Shown here piece after piece: positions 9,172 to 19,162 of a stretch of 64,000 nucleotides of DNA; positions within the stretch are counted from its first letter, which is position 1, and each line of letters opens with the position of its first letter. The position numbers were made by a program, and so were the translations under genes. The DNA is from Burkholderiaceae bacterium (GTDB lineage Bacteria; Pseudomonadota; Gammaproteobacteria; Burkholderiales; Burkholderiaceae_B): contig JAJOJF010000025.1 in NCBI GenBank assembly GCA_021208885.1, forward strand, positions 1 through 64,000. The letters run 5' to 3'. Below the pieces are notes generated by a model. It had not been told where the DNA came from, did no database searches, and worked only from the letters and a program-made list of their open reading frames with translations.

Positions 9172-9403
9172 AGTCCGGGAAAACTATTGCGGTTTACCGA
9201 ATTACGGCTTTCCGAGGTACTTTGCTTAAAAAATAAGCAGTCATATCCGGAGTTTTTTTATTTTGTTATTAATCATTTAGTTATATGAATTATCTGTTGT
9301 GTAAGATTAAAAAAATAACGGAAACGCCCGACAAAATTCTGTGGTGTTTATGAAACATCACGGGTTTTTGGGATCTGTGGACAGTTTTGCCTCGGAAAGC
9401 CTT
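9172..9403. other. AT-rich intergenic region upstream of xseA
   Basis: No credible gene. The stretch from about 9222 to 9325 is strikingly AT-rich compared with the flanking genes. It contains a TGCTTA/TAAGCA hairpin (9223-9239), a run of T, and several A/T tracts. It adjoins the palindrome at 9151-9171. Weak DnaA-box-like words (TGTGGACAG near 9376) occur toward xseA. Promoters for xseA and exbB presumably lie here, but I cannot assign them firmly. Confidence 0.6.
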
Positions 9404-10720
9404 ATGACAGTTGAAAGTAACGTCAAAAATCACGTCGTCCAAGCCTCTGTTTACAGCGTTAGCGAGTTAAACCAGGCCGTCTCTGATTTGCTTGGCTCGG
9501 AGTTTGGATTAGTTTGGCTGCGCGGTGAGGTCTCGAGCTTTACCCGAGCATCCTCAGGACATTTTTATTTTTCGCTCAAAGACGACCAGGCAGTGGTGCG
9601 TGCGGTCATGTTCCGTGGCCGTCAAGCCTATTGCGCTTTTATGCCTGCAGTGGGGGACGTTGTCGAGGTGCAGGCGCGGGTGGGGCTTTATGAGCCGCGC
9701 GGCGAGTTTCAGATCAATATCCAGGCACTGCGACGTGCCGGACGCGGGTCACTGAACGACCAGTTTGAGCTCTTGAAGGCTAAATTGAAAGCAGAGGGAC
9801 TGTTTGAACTTGCTGGCAAACGTCAAGTCACGCCCATGCCGCGTGCCATTGGTGTGATTACGTCTTTAGGCGCTGCTGCGCTGCACGATGTGTTGACCAC
9901 GCTGGCTCGGCGCGCGCCCCATGTGCCGGTCATCGTGTACCCAACTTTGGTGCAGGGCCAGTCCGCACCGCTTTCGTTGAGGCAAGCGTTGGCCAAGGCC
10001 AACGAGCGTCAAGAGGTCGACACGATTTTGCTGGTTCGCGGCGGTGGCAGCATGGAAGACTTATGGGCGTTTAATGACGAGAGTTTGGCGCGAGATATTG
10101 CTGCGAGCGTGATTCCCGTTATCGCGGGGGTCGGACACGAGTCTGATACAACCATCGCAGATTTTGTGGCCGACCTAAGAGCCCCCACACCAACGGCAGC
10201 TGCCGAGCTTTGCTGTGCCGCACGGGTGGACTTGCAAGAGCTTGTCGCCTCTCGTATTGGCATGCTGACCGATCGCATCTCGCGCAAGCTAGAGCGTCTG
10301 GCTCAACGGGTGGATCGCCTGGGCATCAAGCTGGTGTCGCCGTCTGAGCGAATCGCCGCGCGTGGCCACCAACTTGCTTTGCTGTCACAACGATTAAGGT
10401 ACGCCGCGCCAGACGTGGCCCGAGCCAGTCAGCGTGCGCAGCAAGCCCGTGATCGTTTGGTGTTGGCTTGGCAACAGCGAGCAAACGCGTGGTCTCGGCA
10501 GCTTGAGCGGCTAACGGCTATGCTCAACGGGCTGTCGCCAATGGCGCCGCTGGCACGCGGTTTTGCGATAGTTCGCAGCTCGGATGGACGTATAGTGACC
10601 GACGCGCAGACCTTGGCAGTCAACGACAGGCTGGTCATTGATTTTGCTCGTGGCAGTGCAAATGCCACGGTCGATGAAGTATTGCTCGATCCGGAAACCC
10701 GTTTGCCGGTACAGGATTGA
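9404..10720 (+). CDS. xseA: Exodeoxyribonuclease VII large subunit
   Basis: Large subunit of ExoVII, a cytosolic nuclease that degrades single-stranded DNA from both ends and acts in repair. An N-terminal OB-fold is visible ([39 protein letters not shown]). The catalytic domain includes [37 protein letters not shown] and [31 protein letters not shown]-terminal helical region follows. The ATG at 9404 has GGAAAG upstream and gives 438 residues; an ATG 21 codons earlier exists but is poorly conserved-looking. The small subunit gene xseB is not in the window. Confidence 0.95.
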   Translation: MTVESNVKNHVVQASVYSVSELNQAVSDLLGSEFGLVWLRGEVSSFTRASSGHFYFSLKDDQAVVRAVMFRGRQAYCAFMPAVGDVVEVQARVGLYEPRGEFQINIQALRRAGRGSLNDQFELLKAKLKAEGLFELAGKRQVTPMPRAIGVITSLGAAALHDVLTTLARRAPHVPVIVYPTLVQGQSAPLSLRQALAKANERQEVDTILLVRGGGSMEDLWAFNDESLARDIAASVIPVIAGVGHESDTTIADFVADLRAPTPTAAAELCCAARVDLQELVASRIGMLTDRISRKLERLAQRVDRLGIKLVSPSERIAARGHQLALLSQRLRYAAPDVARASQRAQQARDRLVLAWQQRANAWSRQLERLTAMLNGLSPMAPLARGFAIVRSSDGRIVTDAQTLAVNDRLVIDFARGSANATVDEVLLDPETRLPVQD

Positions 10721-10831
10721 GAAGGTCATCTGTTACGCTTGGCTACAATCTGCTTGATGTGGTGATTGCCGAAGCAATCGCCGCTCGAGATACGAAAGTT
10801 TCGCTCAAACCAAAAAAAGGAAACCGTTTCC

Positions 10832-11410
10832 ATGACTCACACCCTTGCACCGTTGCCTTACGAGATGGATGCTCTGGCACCACATATCTCCAAGGAGACG
10901 CTGGAGTACCACTACGGCAAACACCATCAGACATATGTCACGAACTTGAACAACCTGATTCCTGGTACGGAGTTCGAAAACGCTTCACTCGAAGACATCG
11001 TCAAGAAGTCTTCTGGTGGCATCTTCAACAACGCCGCGCAAGTCTGGAATCACACGTTCTACTGGAACAGCCTGTCTCCCAAAGGTGGCGGTGAGCCGAG
11101 CGGTGCTTTGGCTGATGCCATCAAGGCCAAGTGGGGCAGCGTTGATGCCTTTAAAGAAGCCTTCAACAAATCAGCGGCTGGCAATTTTGGTTCTGGCTGG
11201 ACCTGGCTGGTGAAGAAAGCCGATGGCTCGGTTGATATTGTCAATACCAGCAACGCTGCTACGCCGCTCACCACGGCAGACAAGCCGCTGCTGACCTGTG
11301 ATGTGTGGGAGCACGCCTATTACATCGACTATCGCAACGCACGTCCGAAATATCTTGAGACATTCTGGAACTTGGTGAACTGGTCGTTTGCCGAGAAAAA
11401 CTTCGCCTAA
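10832..11410 (+). CDS. sodB: Superoxide dismutase [Fe]
   Basis: Cytosolic enzyme converting superoxide to hydrogen peroxide and oxygen. The 192-residue product has the four metal ligands at the expected places: His27 (YHYGKHH), His74 (WNHTFYW), Asp157 and His161 ([13 protein letters not shown]). The [14 protein letters not shown] context suits iron-type enzymes; metal use is inferred. The ATG at 10832 has a good ribosome site (AAAGGAAA). It is monocistronic, with a strong hairpin terminator downstream. Confidence 0.97.
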   Translation: MTHTLAPLPYEMDALAPHISKETLEYHYGKHHQTYVTNLNNLIPGTEFENASLEDIVKKSSGGIFNNAAQVWNHTFYWNSLSPKGGGEPSGALADAIKAKWGSVDAFKEAFNKSAAGNFGSGWTWLVKKADGSVDIVNTSNAATPLTTADKPLLTCDVWEHAYYIDYRNARPKYLETFWNLVNWSFAEKNFA

Positions 11411-11470
11411 GCCTCAACTGGATGATGCGCTGTCAACCGGCGTTGTTATCTAGCGTATCTTCTCGTACCA

Positions 11471-11516
11471 CACAAAACGCCTGCGCGTGATCTATGCGCA
11501 GGCGTTTTGTGTTTTA
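11471..11516 (+). terminator. Strong intrinsic terminator after sodB
   Basis: A perfect 16-bp stem (CACAAAACGCCTGCGC paired with its complement at 11496-11511) with a 9-nt loop, followed by TTTTAT. The stem itself begins with an A-rich arm, so it could terminate in both directions. It separates sodB from the thiolase gene. Confidence 0.9.
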
Positions 11517-11595
11517 TGATCGGCGGCAACAACAGGGTCAACCCGACTTGAGTTGATCCTGCCTGACCAAATACACGAATTAGCAGAGGGAAATC

Positions 11596-12804
11596 ATGGC
11601 CGCAAACCACGCTTTTATTTGTGACGCTACCCGCACACCAATCGGGCGCTACGGGGGCGCGTTGTCGTCGGTGCGAACGGATGACCTTGGCGCATTGCCG
11701 ATTAAAGCCCTTATTGAACGCAATTCGGGTGTTGATTGGGATCGGGTTAACGATGTTCTGTATGGTTGCGCCAACCAGGCAGGCGAAGACAATCGAAACG
11801 TGGCTCGAATGGCGGCGTTGCTCGCTGGTTTGCCCACGACTGTGCCTGGGGCAACCATTAACCGATTGTGTGGCTCGGGCATGGATGCCGTGGGCACCGC
11901 TGCTCGCGCGATTCGTGCTGGCGAAGCCGAACTCATGATTGCGGGTGGTGTGGAAAGCATGAGCCGTGCGCCATTTGTGATGGGCAAGGCGGAAACGGCG
12001 TTTTCTCGGTCAGCGGACATTTACGACACAACCATTGGCTGGCGCTTTGTCAACAAGCTGATGAAAGCACAGTACGGCATTGACTCGATGCCAGAAACTG
12101 CTGAGAACGTGGCGGACCAGTTTGGTGTTTCTCGTGACGATCAAGACAAGTTCGCCATGGCGAGCCAAGAAAAAGCAGCCAATGCACAGGCTACAGGCAT
12201 CTTCGATGCGGAAATCACACCTGTTCACATCCCGCAGCGCAAAGGCGATCCAATCGTGGTAGCCAAAGATGAGCACCCGCGGCAAACCAGTCTTGAGGCA
12301 TTGGCCAAGTTAAAAGGCGTCGTGCGTGAAGGGGGCTCTGTGACAGCTGGCAATGCGTCTGGCGTCAATGACGGCTCCGTTGCTATGTTGATCGCTAATG
12401 AAAGTGCCGCCAAGCGTCATGGTTTGATCCCTCGCGCTCGAGTTGTTGGCATGGCGACCGCTGGCGTGGAGCCGCGCATCATGGGTATTGGTCCTGCTCC
12501 TGCCTCTCAAAAAGTGCTAGCCATGACCGGGCTGTCGATTGAGCAAATGGATGTCATTGAATTAAATGAAGCATTTGCAGCTCAGGGTCTGGCAACCTTG
12601 CGCATGCTTGGTGTCGCTGACGATGATGCCCGCGTGAATCCAAACGGTGGCGCGATTGCGCTTGGTCACCCCTTGGGCGCCTCGGGTGCACGTCTGGTGA
12701 TGACGGCCGTCAATCAATTGCATCGCACCAACGGTCGCTACGCGCTTTGCACCATGTGCATTGGCGTTGGCCAAGGCATCGCCATGGTGATTGAGCGCGT
12801 TTGA
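11596..12804 (+). CDS. pcaF: Acetyl-CoA C-acyltransferase, 3-oxoadipyl-CoA thiolase type
   Basis: Thiolase of 402 residues that cleaves a 3-oxoacyl-CoA with CoA. The catalytic Cys92 (NRLCGSGMDAV), His358 (GHPLGASGA) and Cys388 (TMCIGVGQG) are present. Segments such as YGCANQAGEDNRNVARM, FVMGKAETAFSRSA, DTTIGWRFVN and DSMPETAENVA are characteristic of beta-ketoadipyl-CoA thiolases (PcaF/PaaJ), which release succinyl-CoA and acetyl-CoA. No other aromatic-degradation gene is nearby, so the pathway role is inferred from sequence pattern only and a general fatty-acid or acetoacetyl-CoA thiolase remains possible. It stands alone between a terminator and a convergent DUF192 gene. Confidence 0.85.
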   Translation: MAANHAFICDATRTPIGRYGGALSSVRTDDLGALPIKALIERNSGVDWDRVNDVLYGCANQAGEDNRNVARMAALLAGLPTTVPGATINRLCGSGMDAVGTAARAIRAGEAELMIAGGVESMSRAPFVMGKAETAFSRSADIYDTTIGWRFVNKLMKAQYGIDSMPETAENVADQFGVSRDDQDKFAMASQEKAANAQATGIFDAEITPVHIPQRKGDPIVVAKDEHPRQTSLEALAKLKGVVREGGSVTAGNASGVNDGSVAMLIANESAAKRHGLIPRARVVGMATAGVEPRIMGIGPAPASQKVLAMTGLSIEQMDVIELNEAFAAQGLATLRMLGVADDDARVNPNGGAIALGHPLGASGARLVMTAVNQLHRTNGRYALCTMCIGVGQGIAMVIERV

Positions 12805-12834
12805 GTCTAAGCGGCTTGCCAGCGGTCGTCTGAC

Positions 12835-13302
12835 TCAGTTTGGCAATCCGCGCACCTTCAATGGGGGTTGGATATTGCGTTTGGCAAACCAACCCTGATT
12901 GACTTCTAGCGCATAGCGCACTGGTTCAATTGGGCAGTGGCTCGTGAGTTGCTGAGGTTGCATGTCTTCGATGTTGACAATTGAGCCATCATCGCGCAAA
13001 AAAGCAATCGATAGTGGGATGAAAGTGTTTCGCATCCAGAAGCAATGAATGGCGTGGCTCTCGAACACAAAGAGCATGCCCTGGTTTTCTGGCATGGATT
13101 TGCGCCACATAAGGCCCGTGGCGCGGTCAGGCGGTTCGATGGCGAGTTCGGCTTTTAAGCGATGCATTCCCAGATACAAATCAATCGTCGGCAGATTTGT
13201 GGGCGTTTGTGCCCTGACTGGCTCTGTCAAAAAACCGCTGGTGAGTGCTGCAAAGAGTAGGAGGTTTGCGCACAGCGCTTTTATCAGTTTGTGTTTGTTC
13301 AT
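12835..13302 (-). CDS. DUF192 family protein, exported
   Basis: Protein of 155 residues with an N-terminal signal peptide (basic MNKHKLIK, hydrophobic core ALCANLLLFAALTSGFL, likely cut after VRA). A DUF192 domain follows: GLMWRKSMPENQGMLFVFE, CFWMRNTFIPLSIAFL, a central segment IVNIEDMQP, and ALEVNQGWFAKRNI. Likely periplasmic; function unknown. The ATG at 13302 is preferred over an earlier in-frame start because it begins the signal peptide. It lies 159 bp downstream of the cold-shock gene, with a hairpin terminator between. Confidence 0.88.
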   Translation of the reverse strand: MNKHKLIKALCANLLLFAALTSGFLTEPVRAQTPTNLPTIDLYLGMHRLKAELAIEPPDRATGLMWRKSMPENQGMLFVFESHAIHCFWMRNTFIPLSIAFLRDDGSIVNIEDMQPQQLTSHCPIEPVRYALEVNQGWFAKRNIQPPLKVRGLPN

Positions 13303-13425
13303 GAAACGGGAATGAAACGGCGAGCGCCCACCAACCCTTAAAAAAATTGCGGACCGGAAAAACAAAGACAAATCAACAGCCCCACTTGAGGCCTCATTGC
13401 GATTCTCTCAAGTGACGTGGCTAAA

Positions 13426-13457
13426 ACAAGCAACGCGCGGGGGGTTATTCCCGCGCG
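13426..13457 (-). terminator. Intrinsic terminator of the cold-shock gene
   Basis: An 8-bp GC-rich stem (CGCGCGGG at 13434-13441 with CCCGCGCG at 13450-13457) begins 5 bp after the csp stop codon. On the minus strand it is followed by TTGCTTGTTTTA, a U-rich tail. Position and structure suit a rho-independent terminator. Confidence 0.75.
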
Positions 13458-13461
13458 CTGT

Positions 13462-13707
13462 TTACCCTGCCGTTATATTGACGGCTTGTTTGCCCTTGGG
13501 CCCTTGAGTGATTTCAAAATTGACCTTCTGGCCTTCCTTGAGTGTTTTGAAACCATTCATTTGGATGGATGAAAAGTGAGCGAACAAATCTTCGCCACCG
13601 TCGTCCGGGGTGATAAAGCCGAAGCCTTTGGCATCGTTAAACCACTTGACCGTTCCGGTAGCGGTCGGGTTGCCCTGAGCGTCTGGGGCGTTGGTCGAAT
13701 CAGACAT
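13462..13707 (-). CDS. Cold-shock domain protein
   Basis: Single-stranded nucleic-acid binding protein of 81 residues. It has an acidic/polar N-terminal extension of about 15 residues, then [32 protein letters not shown], with RNP1 (KGFGFI) and RNP2 (LFAHF). The C-terminal [19 protein letters not shown] is typical. It is divergent from clpS, a common betaproteobacterial arrangement. Whether it responds to cold is not visible in the sequence. Confidence 0.95.
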   Translation of the reverse strand: MSDSTNAPDAQGNPTATGTVKWFNDAKGFGFITPDDGGEDLFAHFSSIQMNGFKTLKEGQKVNFEITQGPKGKQAVNITAG

Positions 13708-13914
13708 CGCGACTGCCTCTTATTGCCTAAAAATTATCTAAGGGCGATTTGTTGCTCGTCGCCCCACGGATGCCGCGACCGAAACAATCAGTTGCCGCAC
13801 GAGCGAAATATGCGTCACATTTGTGTTTGCCGTCAAGACATTAGCGGGTTTTCTCTTAGTGCCGGCTGCAATAAACTTGGCGGTAATCCCTCAATTTCAG
13901 TACCGATTACGACC

Positions 13915-14235
13915 ATGGCTACTCAAGGCGACTCCTCTGGCTCCCTCGTATTAGAGAAGCAATCCTCTCGGGTAAAACCCCCACCGATGTACCAAGTAAT
14001 TCTTTTGAACGATGATTACACGCCAATGGAGTTTGTGGTGCATGTGCTACAGAAAATTTTTGGCAAGAGCCAGGAGGAAGCCATGCGAATCATGCTGACG
14101 GTTCATCATGAGGGCAAGGGTGTGTGTGGCATTTATCCGCAAGATGTGGCAGCTACCCGTATCCATCAAGTCCTACAGTTTGCCAGAAGTCAGCAGCATC
14201 CGTTGCAATGCGTGATGGAACCAGTAGGGGATTAG
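13915..14235 (+). CDS. clpS: ATP-dependent Clp protease adaptor ClpS
   Basis: Adaptor of 106 residues that delivers N-degron substrates to ClpA. The core [25 protein letters not shown] with the [10 protein letters not shown] binding-pocket residues is diagnostic, as is [23 protein letters not shown]. The N-terminal tail of about 25 residues is polar and flexible, as expected. The ATG at 13915 is used; longer frames upstream run through the csp promoter region. clpA follows after about 100 bp on the same strand. Confidence 0.95.
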   Translation: MATQGDSSGSLVLEKQSSRVKPPPMYQVILLNDDYTPMEFVVHVLQKIFGKSQEEAMRIMLTVHHEGKGVCGIYPQDVAATRIHQVLQFARSQQHPLQCVMEPVGD

Positions 14236-14336
14236 GCAAAATTTACTGCTGGTGCGTAGAATGGTTACAACGAATTGGATTAATTGAGTAAGCTGTCGTC
14301 ATCAACGTGTTGGGTTTGGCAGCAAGGGGAGGAAAC

Positions 14337-16646
14337 GTGATTTCCCAAGAGCTTGAAGTTAGTTTGCATATGGCATTCGTGGAAGCGCGCTCGGCGCGCC
14401 ACGAGTTCATTACTGTCGAGCACTTGCTGCTAGCGTTGCTAGACAATGCAGCGGCCATTGAAGTGCTTAAAGCCTGCGCTGCGGACCTTGACGATTTGCG
14501 ATCGAGCTTGCGCAAGTTTGTGACCGACAACACGCCTGTAATTCCTGAGGGTGGTGAAGTGGATACTCAGCCTACCCTTGGGTTTCAGCGGGTCATCCAA
14601 CGCGCCATCATGCATGTTTCAGCGGGCGGCACGTCTAAAAAACCGGTGACGGGCGCCAACGTGTTGGTTGCCATTTTTGGTGAGAAAGACTCCCACGCTG
14701 TGTATTACCTGCAGCAGCAGGGCATATCAAGGCTTGACGTAGTCAACTTCCTGTCCCACGGCATTACTAAAAACCAACAGCCCGAAGCGCCAGCAACCGC
14801 CAAGGAGTCAAGCACTCAGTCTGAAGAGACGCCAGATTCGCGTCAATCACCGCTGGACCAGTACGCGCAGGATTTAAATGCCGCTGCCCAAGCCGGACGC
14901 ATTGATCCCTTGATCGGTCGTGATCAGGAAATTGAGCGGGTGATTCAAATCCTGTGTCGACGTCGCAAAAATAACCCTCTGCTGGTTGGTGAGGCGGGTG
15001 TTGGTAAAACCGCTATTGCCGAAGGCCTGGCGTATCGCGTCGTAAAAAAGGAAGTGCCCGATATCTTGCAAGGCGCTCAGGTCTACGCTTTGGACATGGG
15101 CTCATTGTTGGCAGGCACCAAGTATCGGGGTGATTTTGAGCAGCGCTTAAAGGCGGTATTAAAGCAACTGAAGAGCAACCCTGATGCGATTTTGTTTATC
15201 GATGAAATTCATACTTTGATCGGCGCTGGGTCCGCCTCAGGCGGCACGCTGGATGCTTCGAACTTGCTAAAGCCCGCGTTGTCTTCTGGACAGCTGCGCT
15301 GCATTGGCGCCACCACTTACACGGAGTTCCGCGGGATTTTTGAGAAAGATGCTGCCTTGTCGCGCAGATTCCAAAAGGTGGATATCGTTGAACCCACCGT
15401 GGATCAAACCGTACAGATTTTGCGCGGCTTAAAGCAACGGTTTGAAGAGCATCACGGCGTCAAGTATTCAGCGGCTGCGCTTTCGGCAGCTGCTGAACTA
15501 TCGGCGCGCCACATCAACGACCGTCACCTGCCTGATAAAGCCATTGATGTGATCGATGAGGCTGGTGCTGCGCAAAAGCTCTTGCCACGCTCAAAGCAAA
15601 AGAAAGTCATTGGCAAGCACGAGATCGAAACCATCATCTGCAAGATCGCTCGCATCCCGCCACAATCGGTTTCCACCGATGATCGTAGTCGCCTTGCGAC
15701 CCTCGAACGCGATCTAAAGACGGTGGTGTTCGGGCAAGATACAGCAATCGAGGCGTTGGCTGCCGCCATCAAAATGGCTCGTTCGGGTCTCGGTAAACCA
15801 GAAAAGCCCATTGGCTCTTTCCTGTTTTCAGGCCCTACTGGTGTGGGCAAGACAGAGGTGGCCAGGCAGCTCGCTTTCACGCTTGGCATCGAATTGCTGC
15901 GTTTTGACATGTCGGAGTACATGGAGCGCCATACGGTGTCTCGACTGATTGGCGCGCCTCCGGGATATGTTGGATATGATCAGGGTGGGTTGTTGACCGA
16001 GGCGATCAACAAGCAACCGCATTGCGTGTTGCTGCTCGATGAGATCGAGAAGGCGCACCCCGATGTGTTTAATATCCTGCTGCAGGTGATGGATCACGGC
16101 ACGCTGACTGACAACAATGGTCGCAAGGCCGATTTCCGCAATGTGATTCTCATCATGACGACGAATGCTGGCGCTGAAGCGATGAGTAAGCCCACCATTG
16201 GATTTGCCAACACTCGCGAGACGGGTGACGAGATGGGTGAGATCAAGCGTTTGTTCTCGCCGGAGTTCCGTAACCGGCTTGACGCCATCGTTCATTTTGC
16301 CGCCTTGTCCAGAGAAATCATCTTGCGCGTGGTCGACAAGTTCCTGATGCAGCTTGAAGATCAGTTGCATGAAAAACGAGTTGACGCCACGTTTACCGAG
16401 AAGCTGCGTGACTATCTCGCTGAGCATGGGTTTGACCCGCTGATGGGGGCTAGACCGATGCAGCGTTTGATTCAGGACATGTTGCGTCGTGCTTTGGCTG
16501 ATGAGTTGCTGTTCGGGCGATTGGTCAATGGCGGCTCGGTCACGCTGGATATTGATGATAACGACAAGGTGCATCTGCAATTTGACGAGGACGAGCCTTC
16601 GGGCAAGAAAAAGGACTCGCCCAAAGAGCTTGTGCACGAGCAGTAG
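14337..16646 (+). CDS. clpA: ATP-dependent Clp protease ATP-binding subunit ClpA
   Basis: AAA+ unfoldase partner of ClpP, 769 residues. It has an N-terminal ClpS-binding repeat domain ([30 protein letters not shown]). The first AAA module contains [21 protein letters not shown] and [11 protein letters not shown]; the second contains [21 protein letters not shown] and EFRNRLD. I start it at the GTG at 14337, preceded by GGGGAGG at good spacing; upstream in-frame codons do not resemble the family. A strong terminator follows. clpP itself is at 36.9 kb, in a separate operon with clpX. Confidence 0.97.
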   Translation: MISQELEVSLHMAFVEARSARHEFITVEHLLLALLDNAAAIEVLKACAADLDDLRSSLRKFVTDNTPVIPEGGEVDTQPTLGFQRVIQRAIMHVSAGGTSKKPVTGANVLVAIFGEKDSHAVYYLQQQGISRLDVVNFLSHGITKNQQPEAPATAKESSTQSEETPDSRQSPLDQYAQDLNAAAQAGRIDPLIGRDQEIERVIQILCRRRKNNPLLVGEAGVGKTAIAEGLAYRVVKKEVPDILQGAQVYALDMGSLLAGTKYRGDFEQRLKAVLKQLKSNPDAILFIDEIHTLIGAGSASGGTLDASNLLKPALSSGQLRCIGATTYTEFRGIFEKDAALSRRFQKVDIVEPTVDQTVQILRGLKQRFEEHHGVKYSAAALSAAAELSARHINDRHLPDKAIDVIDEAGAAQKLLPRSKQKKVIGKHEIETIICKIARIPPQSVSTDDRSRLATLERDLKTVVFGQDTAIEALAAAIKMARSGLGKPEKPIGSFLFSGPTGVGKTEVARQLAFTLGIELLRFDMSEYMERHTVSRLIGAPPGYVGYDQGGLLTEAINKQPHCVLLLDEIEKAHPDVFNILLQVMDHGTLTDNNGRKADFRNVILIMTTNAGAEAMSKPTIGFANTRETGDEMGEIKRLFSPEFRNRLDAIVHFAALSREIILRVVDKFLMQLEDQLHEKRVDATFTEKLRDYLAEHGFDPLMGARPMQRLIQDMLRRALADELLFGRLVNGGSVTLDIDDNDKVHLQFDEDEPSGKKKDSPKELVHEQ

Positions 16647-16670
16647 ATCGGTATTGTTCTGTTTCACCTA

Positions 16671-16703
16671 GCAAAAGGCCACCAAACAATGGTGGCCTTT
16701 TGC
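16671..16703. terminator. Bidirectional intrinsic terminator between clpA and dut
   Basis: A perfect 13-bp stem (GCAAAAGGCCACC with its complement at 16691-16703) and a 7-nt loop lie between the convergent clpA and dut genes. The arm carries TTTT on both strands, so it can serve both transcripts. Confidence 0.88.
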
Positions 16704-16712
16704 TTGATGGGG

Positions 16713-17177
16713 CTATTGTCTGCCGGTGCTTCCAAAGCCACCAGCGCCCCGGTCGCTTTGCGATTCAAAGTCCTCCACCACCCGAAATTCAGCCTGCACT
16801 ACCGGCACAATGATTAGTTGAGCCAATCGTTCCATGGGCTCGAGGCGAAAGGGGGTTTGGCCGCGGTTCCAGGTCGACACCATGAGTGGCCCTTGGTAAT
16901 CCGAGTCGATGAGTCCGACCAAATTGCCCAGCACGATGCCGTTTTTGTGGCCCATGCCTGATCGAGGCAAGATCATGGCGGCGTATCCTGGATCAGCGAT
17001 ATGAATCGACAAGCCGGTCGGCACTAGCACGGTTTGACCCGGTGCCAGATCAATCGGCTCTTGCAGGCATGCTCTTAGGTCTAGGCCAGCCGAGCCTGGC
17101 GTGGCATAGGCTGGCAAGTTGTCTTTCAATCGCGGGTCGAGAATCTTGACGTCGACAGTCTTGGCGGCTGAGCTCAA
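16713..17177 (-). CDS. dut: dUTP diphosphatase
   Basis: Trimeric enzyme hydrolysing dUTP to dUMP and pyrophosphate, which keeps uracil out of DNA and supplies dTMP synthesis. The 154-residue product has the conserved motifs: [44 protein letters not shown] and the C-terminal [10 protein letters not shown]. The apparent start is a TTG (17177) overlapping the TGA of the upstream DedA gene, with GAGGAG about 8 nt before it. No better start exists, and this arrangement suggests translational coupling. Confidence 0.95.
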   Translation of the reverse strand: MSSAAKTVDVKILDPRLKDNLPAYATPGSAGLDLRACLQEPIDLAPGQTVLVPTGLSIHIADPGYAAMILPRSGMGHKNGIVLGNLVGLIDSDYQGPLMVSTWNRGQTPFRLEPMERLAQLIIVPVVQAEFRVVEDFESQSDRGAGGFGSTGRQ

Positions 17178-17869
17178 GGCGACTTCTCCTCAGATGGCTG
17201 TTGTGCGTGTCTCGGGTGGCCGTGGCGATTTAATCGTTTTTGTTGGCGTACGTTTGCCGACCCACGGGTTTTTGTGAACATGTAGAGCAACCAGATGCCG
17301 ACAACGACCGATAGGCCACCACCGATGTATAGCGTTAGGTTGTTGGCAGTTTTTGCAGCCTCAACACTCTTTGCTGCTAAAAAACCTGGCAGCAACATCA
17401 GTGGAACCCAAACAATGGCCGATAAGGTGTTAGCCAGCTGAAACCGCCATTGGCCCATGCCCATGACGCCAGCGACAGTTGGAATCGTGCTTCGTATAGG
17501 CCCCAGAAATCGCCCGAAGAAGATCGATAAAAACCCATAGCGGTAGAAGAACAGTCGAGCCCGTGCCACGGTGCCGCGGTGACGCTTTAAAAGTCGCCAG
17601 CGCAAAATGGTCGGTCCAATCCAACGCCCCAACCAGAAGGAGACAGCATCACCGACGATGGCACCCAAGATTCCCCACAACAGGATGGGTGTGACCGGCA
17701 AGGTGCCCGAGCCAACCAGCCCGCCGGTAAAAAGCAACAGTGCAGTGGCAGGAATCATGATGCCAATGACGATCATCGATTCGCCTAGCGTCAACAAAAA
17801 AACCACCAGGCCTGCCCAGGCTTGGTTGGCTTCGATAAACAGACTGAGTTGGTCGATGTAGGCTTGCAT
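17174..17869 (-). CDS. DedA family inner-membrane protein
   Basis: Polytopic membrane protein of 231 residues. It has the DedA core: [71 protein letters not shown], and later hydrophobic helices. Family members are thought to flip undecaprenyl phosphate or other lipids and maintain proton motive force. The C-terminal tail is basic and polar. The ATG at 17869 (MQAYIDQLS) is preferred over a longer in-frame start at 17944. The gene overlaps dut by 4 bp. Confidence 0.9.
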   Translation of the reverse strand: MQAYIDQLSLFIEANQAWAGLVVFLLTLGESMIVIGIMIPATALLLFTGGLVGSGTLPVTPILLWGILGAIVGDAVSFWLGRWIGPTILRWRLLKRHRGTVARARLFFYRYGFLSIFFGRFLGPIRSTIPTVAGVMGMGQWRFQLANTLSAIVWVPLMLLPGFLAAKSVEAAKTANNLTLYIGGGLSVVVGIWLLYMFTKTRGSANVRQQKRLNRHGHPRHAQQPSEEKSP

Positions 17870-17954
17870 CAGGTAATCTAACTCGAATTGGTGAGGTGAA
17901 ATTCTGGGGTTTAGGCAATCATGGATAACCTTTGAGTGCGCCAAGTGTAGCCGT

Positions 17955-19154
17955 TCAGGCTTGATGTTGTCGGTATCGTTTGTAAATTTCGCTCATCAAC
18001 TTGCGGGCGATGTCAAGCTTATGGCCAGTGCCCATGGCCGTCATGCCTGTGTCATCAACCAGATGGATCGTTGTGTGGTCTGCATCCATGACTTGTTGAG
18101 CGAGATTGGCAATTAGTAGTGGGACTGCCTTGCGCTGTCGCTTGGCTTGCGCTTGTTCTGGGTCTAGCGTGGTCTCAGCCGCAAATCCTACGCACCATGG
18201 ACCATTGGCCATCCCGGCTACGTCTTTCAAGATATCCGGGTTTATCGCGAACTCGAGTTTGGGCGGTTGACCATCGGTTTTTTTAAGTTTCTCTGTTGAA
18301 GCATTGGCCACGCGCCAATCTGCCACTGCGGCTACAGCGATAAAAATATCGCTGGTGCTTGCATGTTGCATGACGGCTTGGTGCATCTGTTGAGCAGTTT
18401 GCACTGAAATTCGGGTGACGCCAGGCGGGCAGGGTAGACCCGTTGGACCGGATACGAGTGTGACTTGCGCACCAGCTTCGTGGGCTGCTTGAGCCAGCGC
18501 GTAGCCGGTCTTGCCAGATGAACGGTTGGTAATGACACGTACTGGGTCTATGGGCTCGCAAGTTGGCCCAGCAGTCAGCAATACGCTCAATCCCTTCATG
18601 GTTTTGGGTTGGAAATGGGCACGAACAGCCGCAACCAGTTCATGCGGCTCGAGCATGCGTCCATCGCCGGTTTCGCCGCATGCCTGCTCACCGGTTCCAG
18701 GTCCCAGGATTTGAACGCCGTCAGTTCTTAGTTGGCTTACATTGCGCTGTGTAGAGGGTGCTTGCCACATTTCACGGTTCATGGCCGGTGCGATCATCAG
18801 TGGCTTGGTACTGGCTAGGCAAAGTGTGGTCAGCAGATCATCTGCCAGTCCTTGCGCAAGTTTGGCCATGAGATTGGCTGTGGCTGGGGCAATCAAAACC
18901 AGATCCGCCTGGCGGGTCAGGTTGATGTGCACCATATTGTTCGGGGCACGATTATCCCAGAGATCGGTATAAACCGGCCTGCCAGACAGCGCTTGAAATG
19001 TGACAGGTGTCACAAACTTACATGCGCTATCGGTCATGACCACGTCCACGGTGGCGCCTTGCTCAATCAAGCGGCGCACCAAGTCGGCCGATTTGTAGCA
19101 AGCTATGCCGCCGCTGATCCCCAAAACGATGTGCTTGTCGAGCAAGTCACCCAT
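17955..19154 (-). CDS. coaBC: Bifunctional phosphopantothenoylcysteine decarboxylase/phosphopantothenate-cysteine ligase
   Basis: Two-domain coenzyme A biosynthesis enzyme of 399 residues. The N-terminal CoaC flavoprotein part has GISGGIACYKSADLVRRL, PATANLMAKLAQGLADDLL, the PAMNREMW motif and the active-site cysteine segment GEQACGETGDGRM. The C-terminal CoaB part has LTAGPTCEPIDPVRVITNRSSGKTGYALA and the AVAAVADW/EKLKK region. I use the ATG at 19154, which has GAGG upstream; a second ATG at 19166 overlaps the lspA stop as ATGA and is an alternative start. It lies downstream of lspA. Confidence 0.96.
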   Translation of the reverse strand: MGDLLDKHIVLGISGGIACYKSADLVRRLIEQGATVDVVMTDSACKFVTPVTFQALSGRPVYTDLWDNRAPNNMVHINLTRQADLVLIAPATANLMAKLAQGLADDLLTTLCLASTKPLMIAPAMNREMWQAPSTQRNVSQLRTDGVQILGPGTGEQACGETGDGRMLEPHELVAAVRAHFQPKTMKGLSVLLTAGPTCEPIDPVRVITNRSSGKTGYALAQAAHEAGAQVTLVSGPTGLPCPPGVTRISVQTAQQMHQAVMQHASTSDIFIAVAAVADWRVANASTEKLKKTDGQPPKLEFAINPDILKDVAGMANGPWCVGFAAETTLDPEQAQAKRQRKAVPLLIANLAQQVMDADHTTIHLVDDTGMTAMGTGHKLDIARKLMSEIYKRYRQHQA

Positions 19155-19162
19155 GACTGGCC

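Noticed and set aside
9151-9325. Chromosomal replication origin
   Set aside because: Only one exact and one near DnaA box, and neither dnaA, dnaN, rpmH nor gidA is present; kept as a regulatory curiosity only.
15828-16667. Open frame of 279 codons antisense to clpA
   Set aside because: Lies wholly opposite the strongly conserved ClpA second AAA module, has no recognisable motifs, and is a phase shadow of the coding strand.
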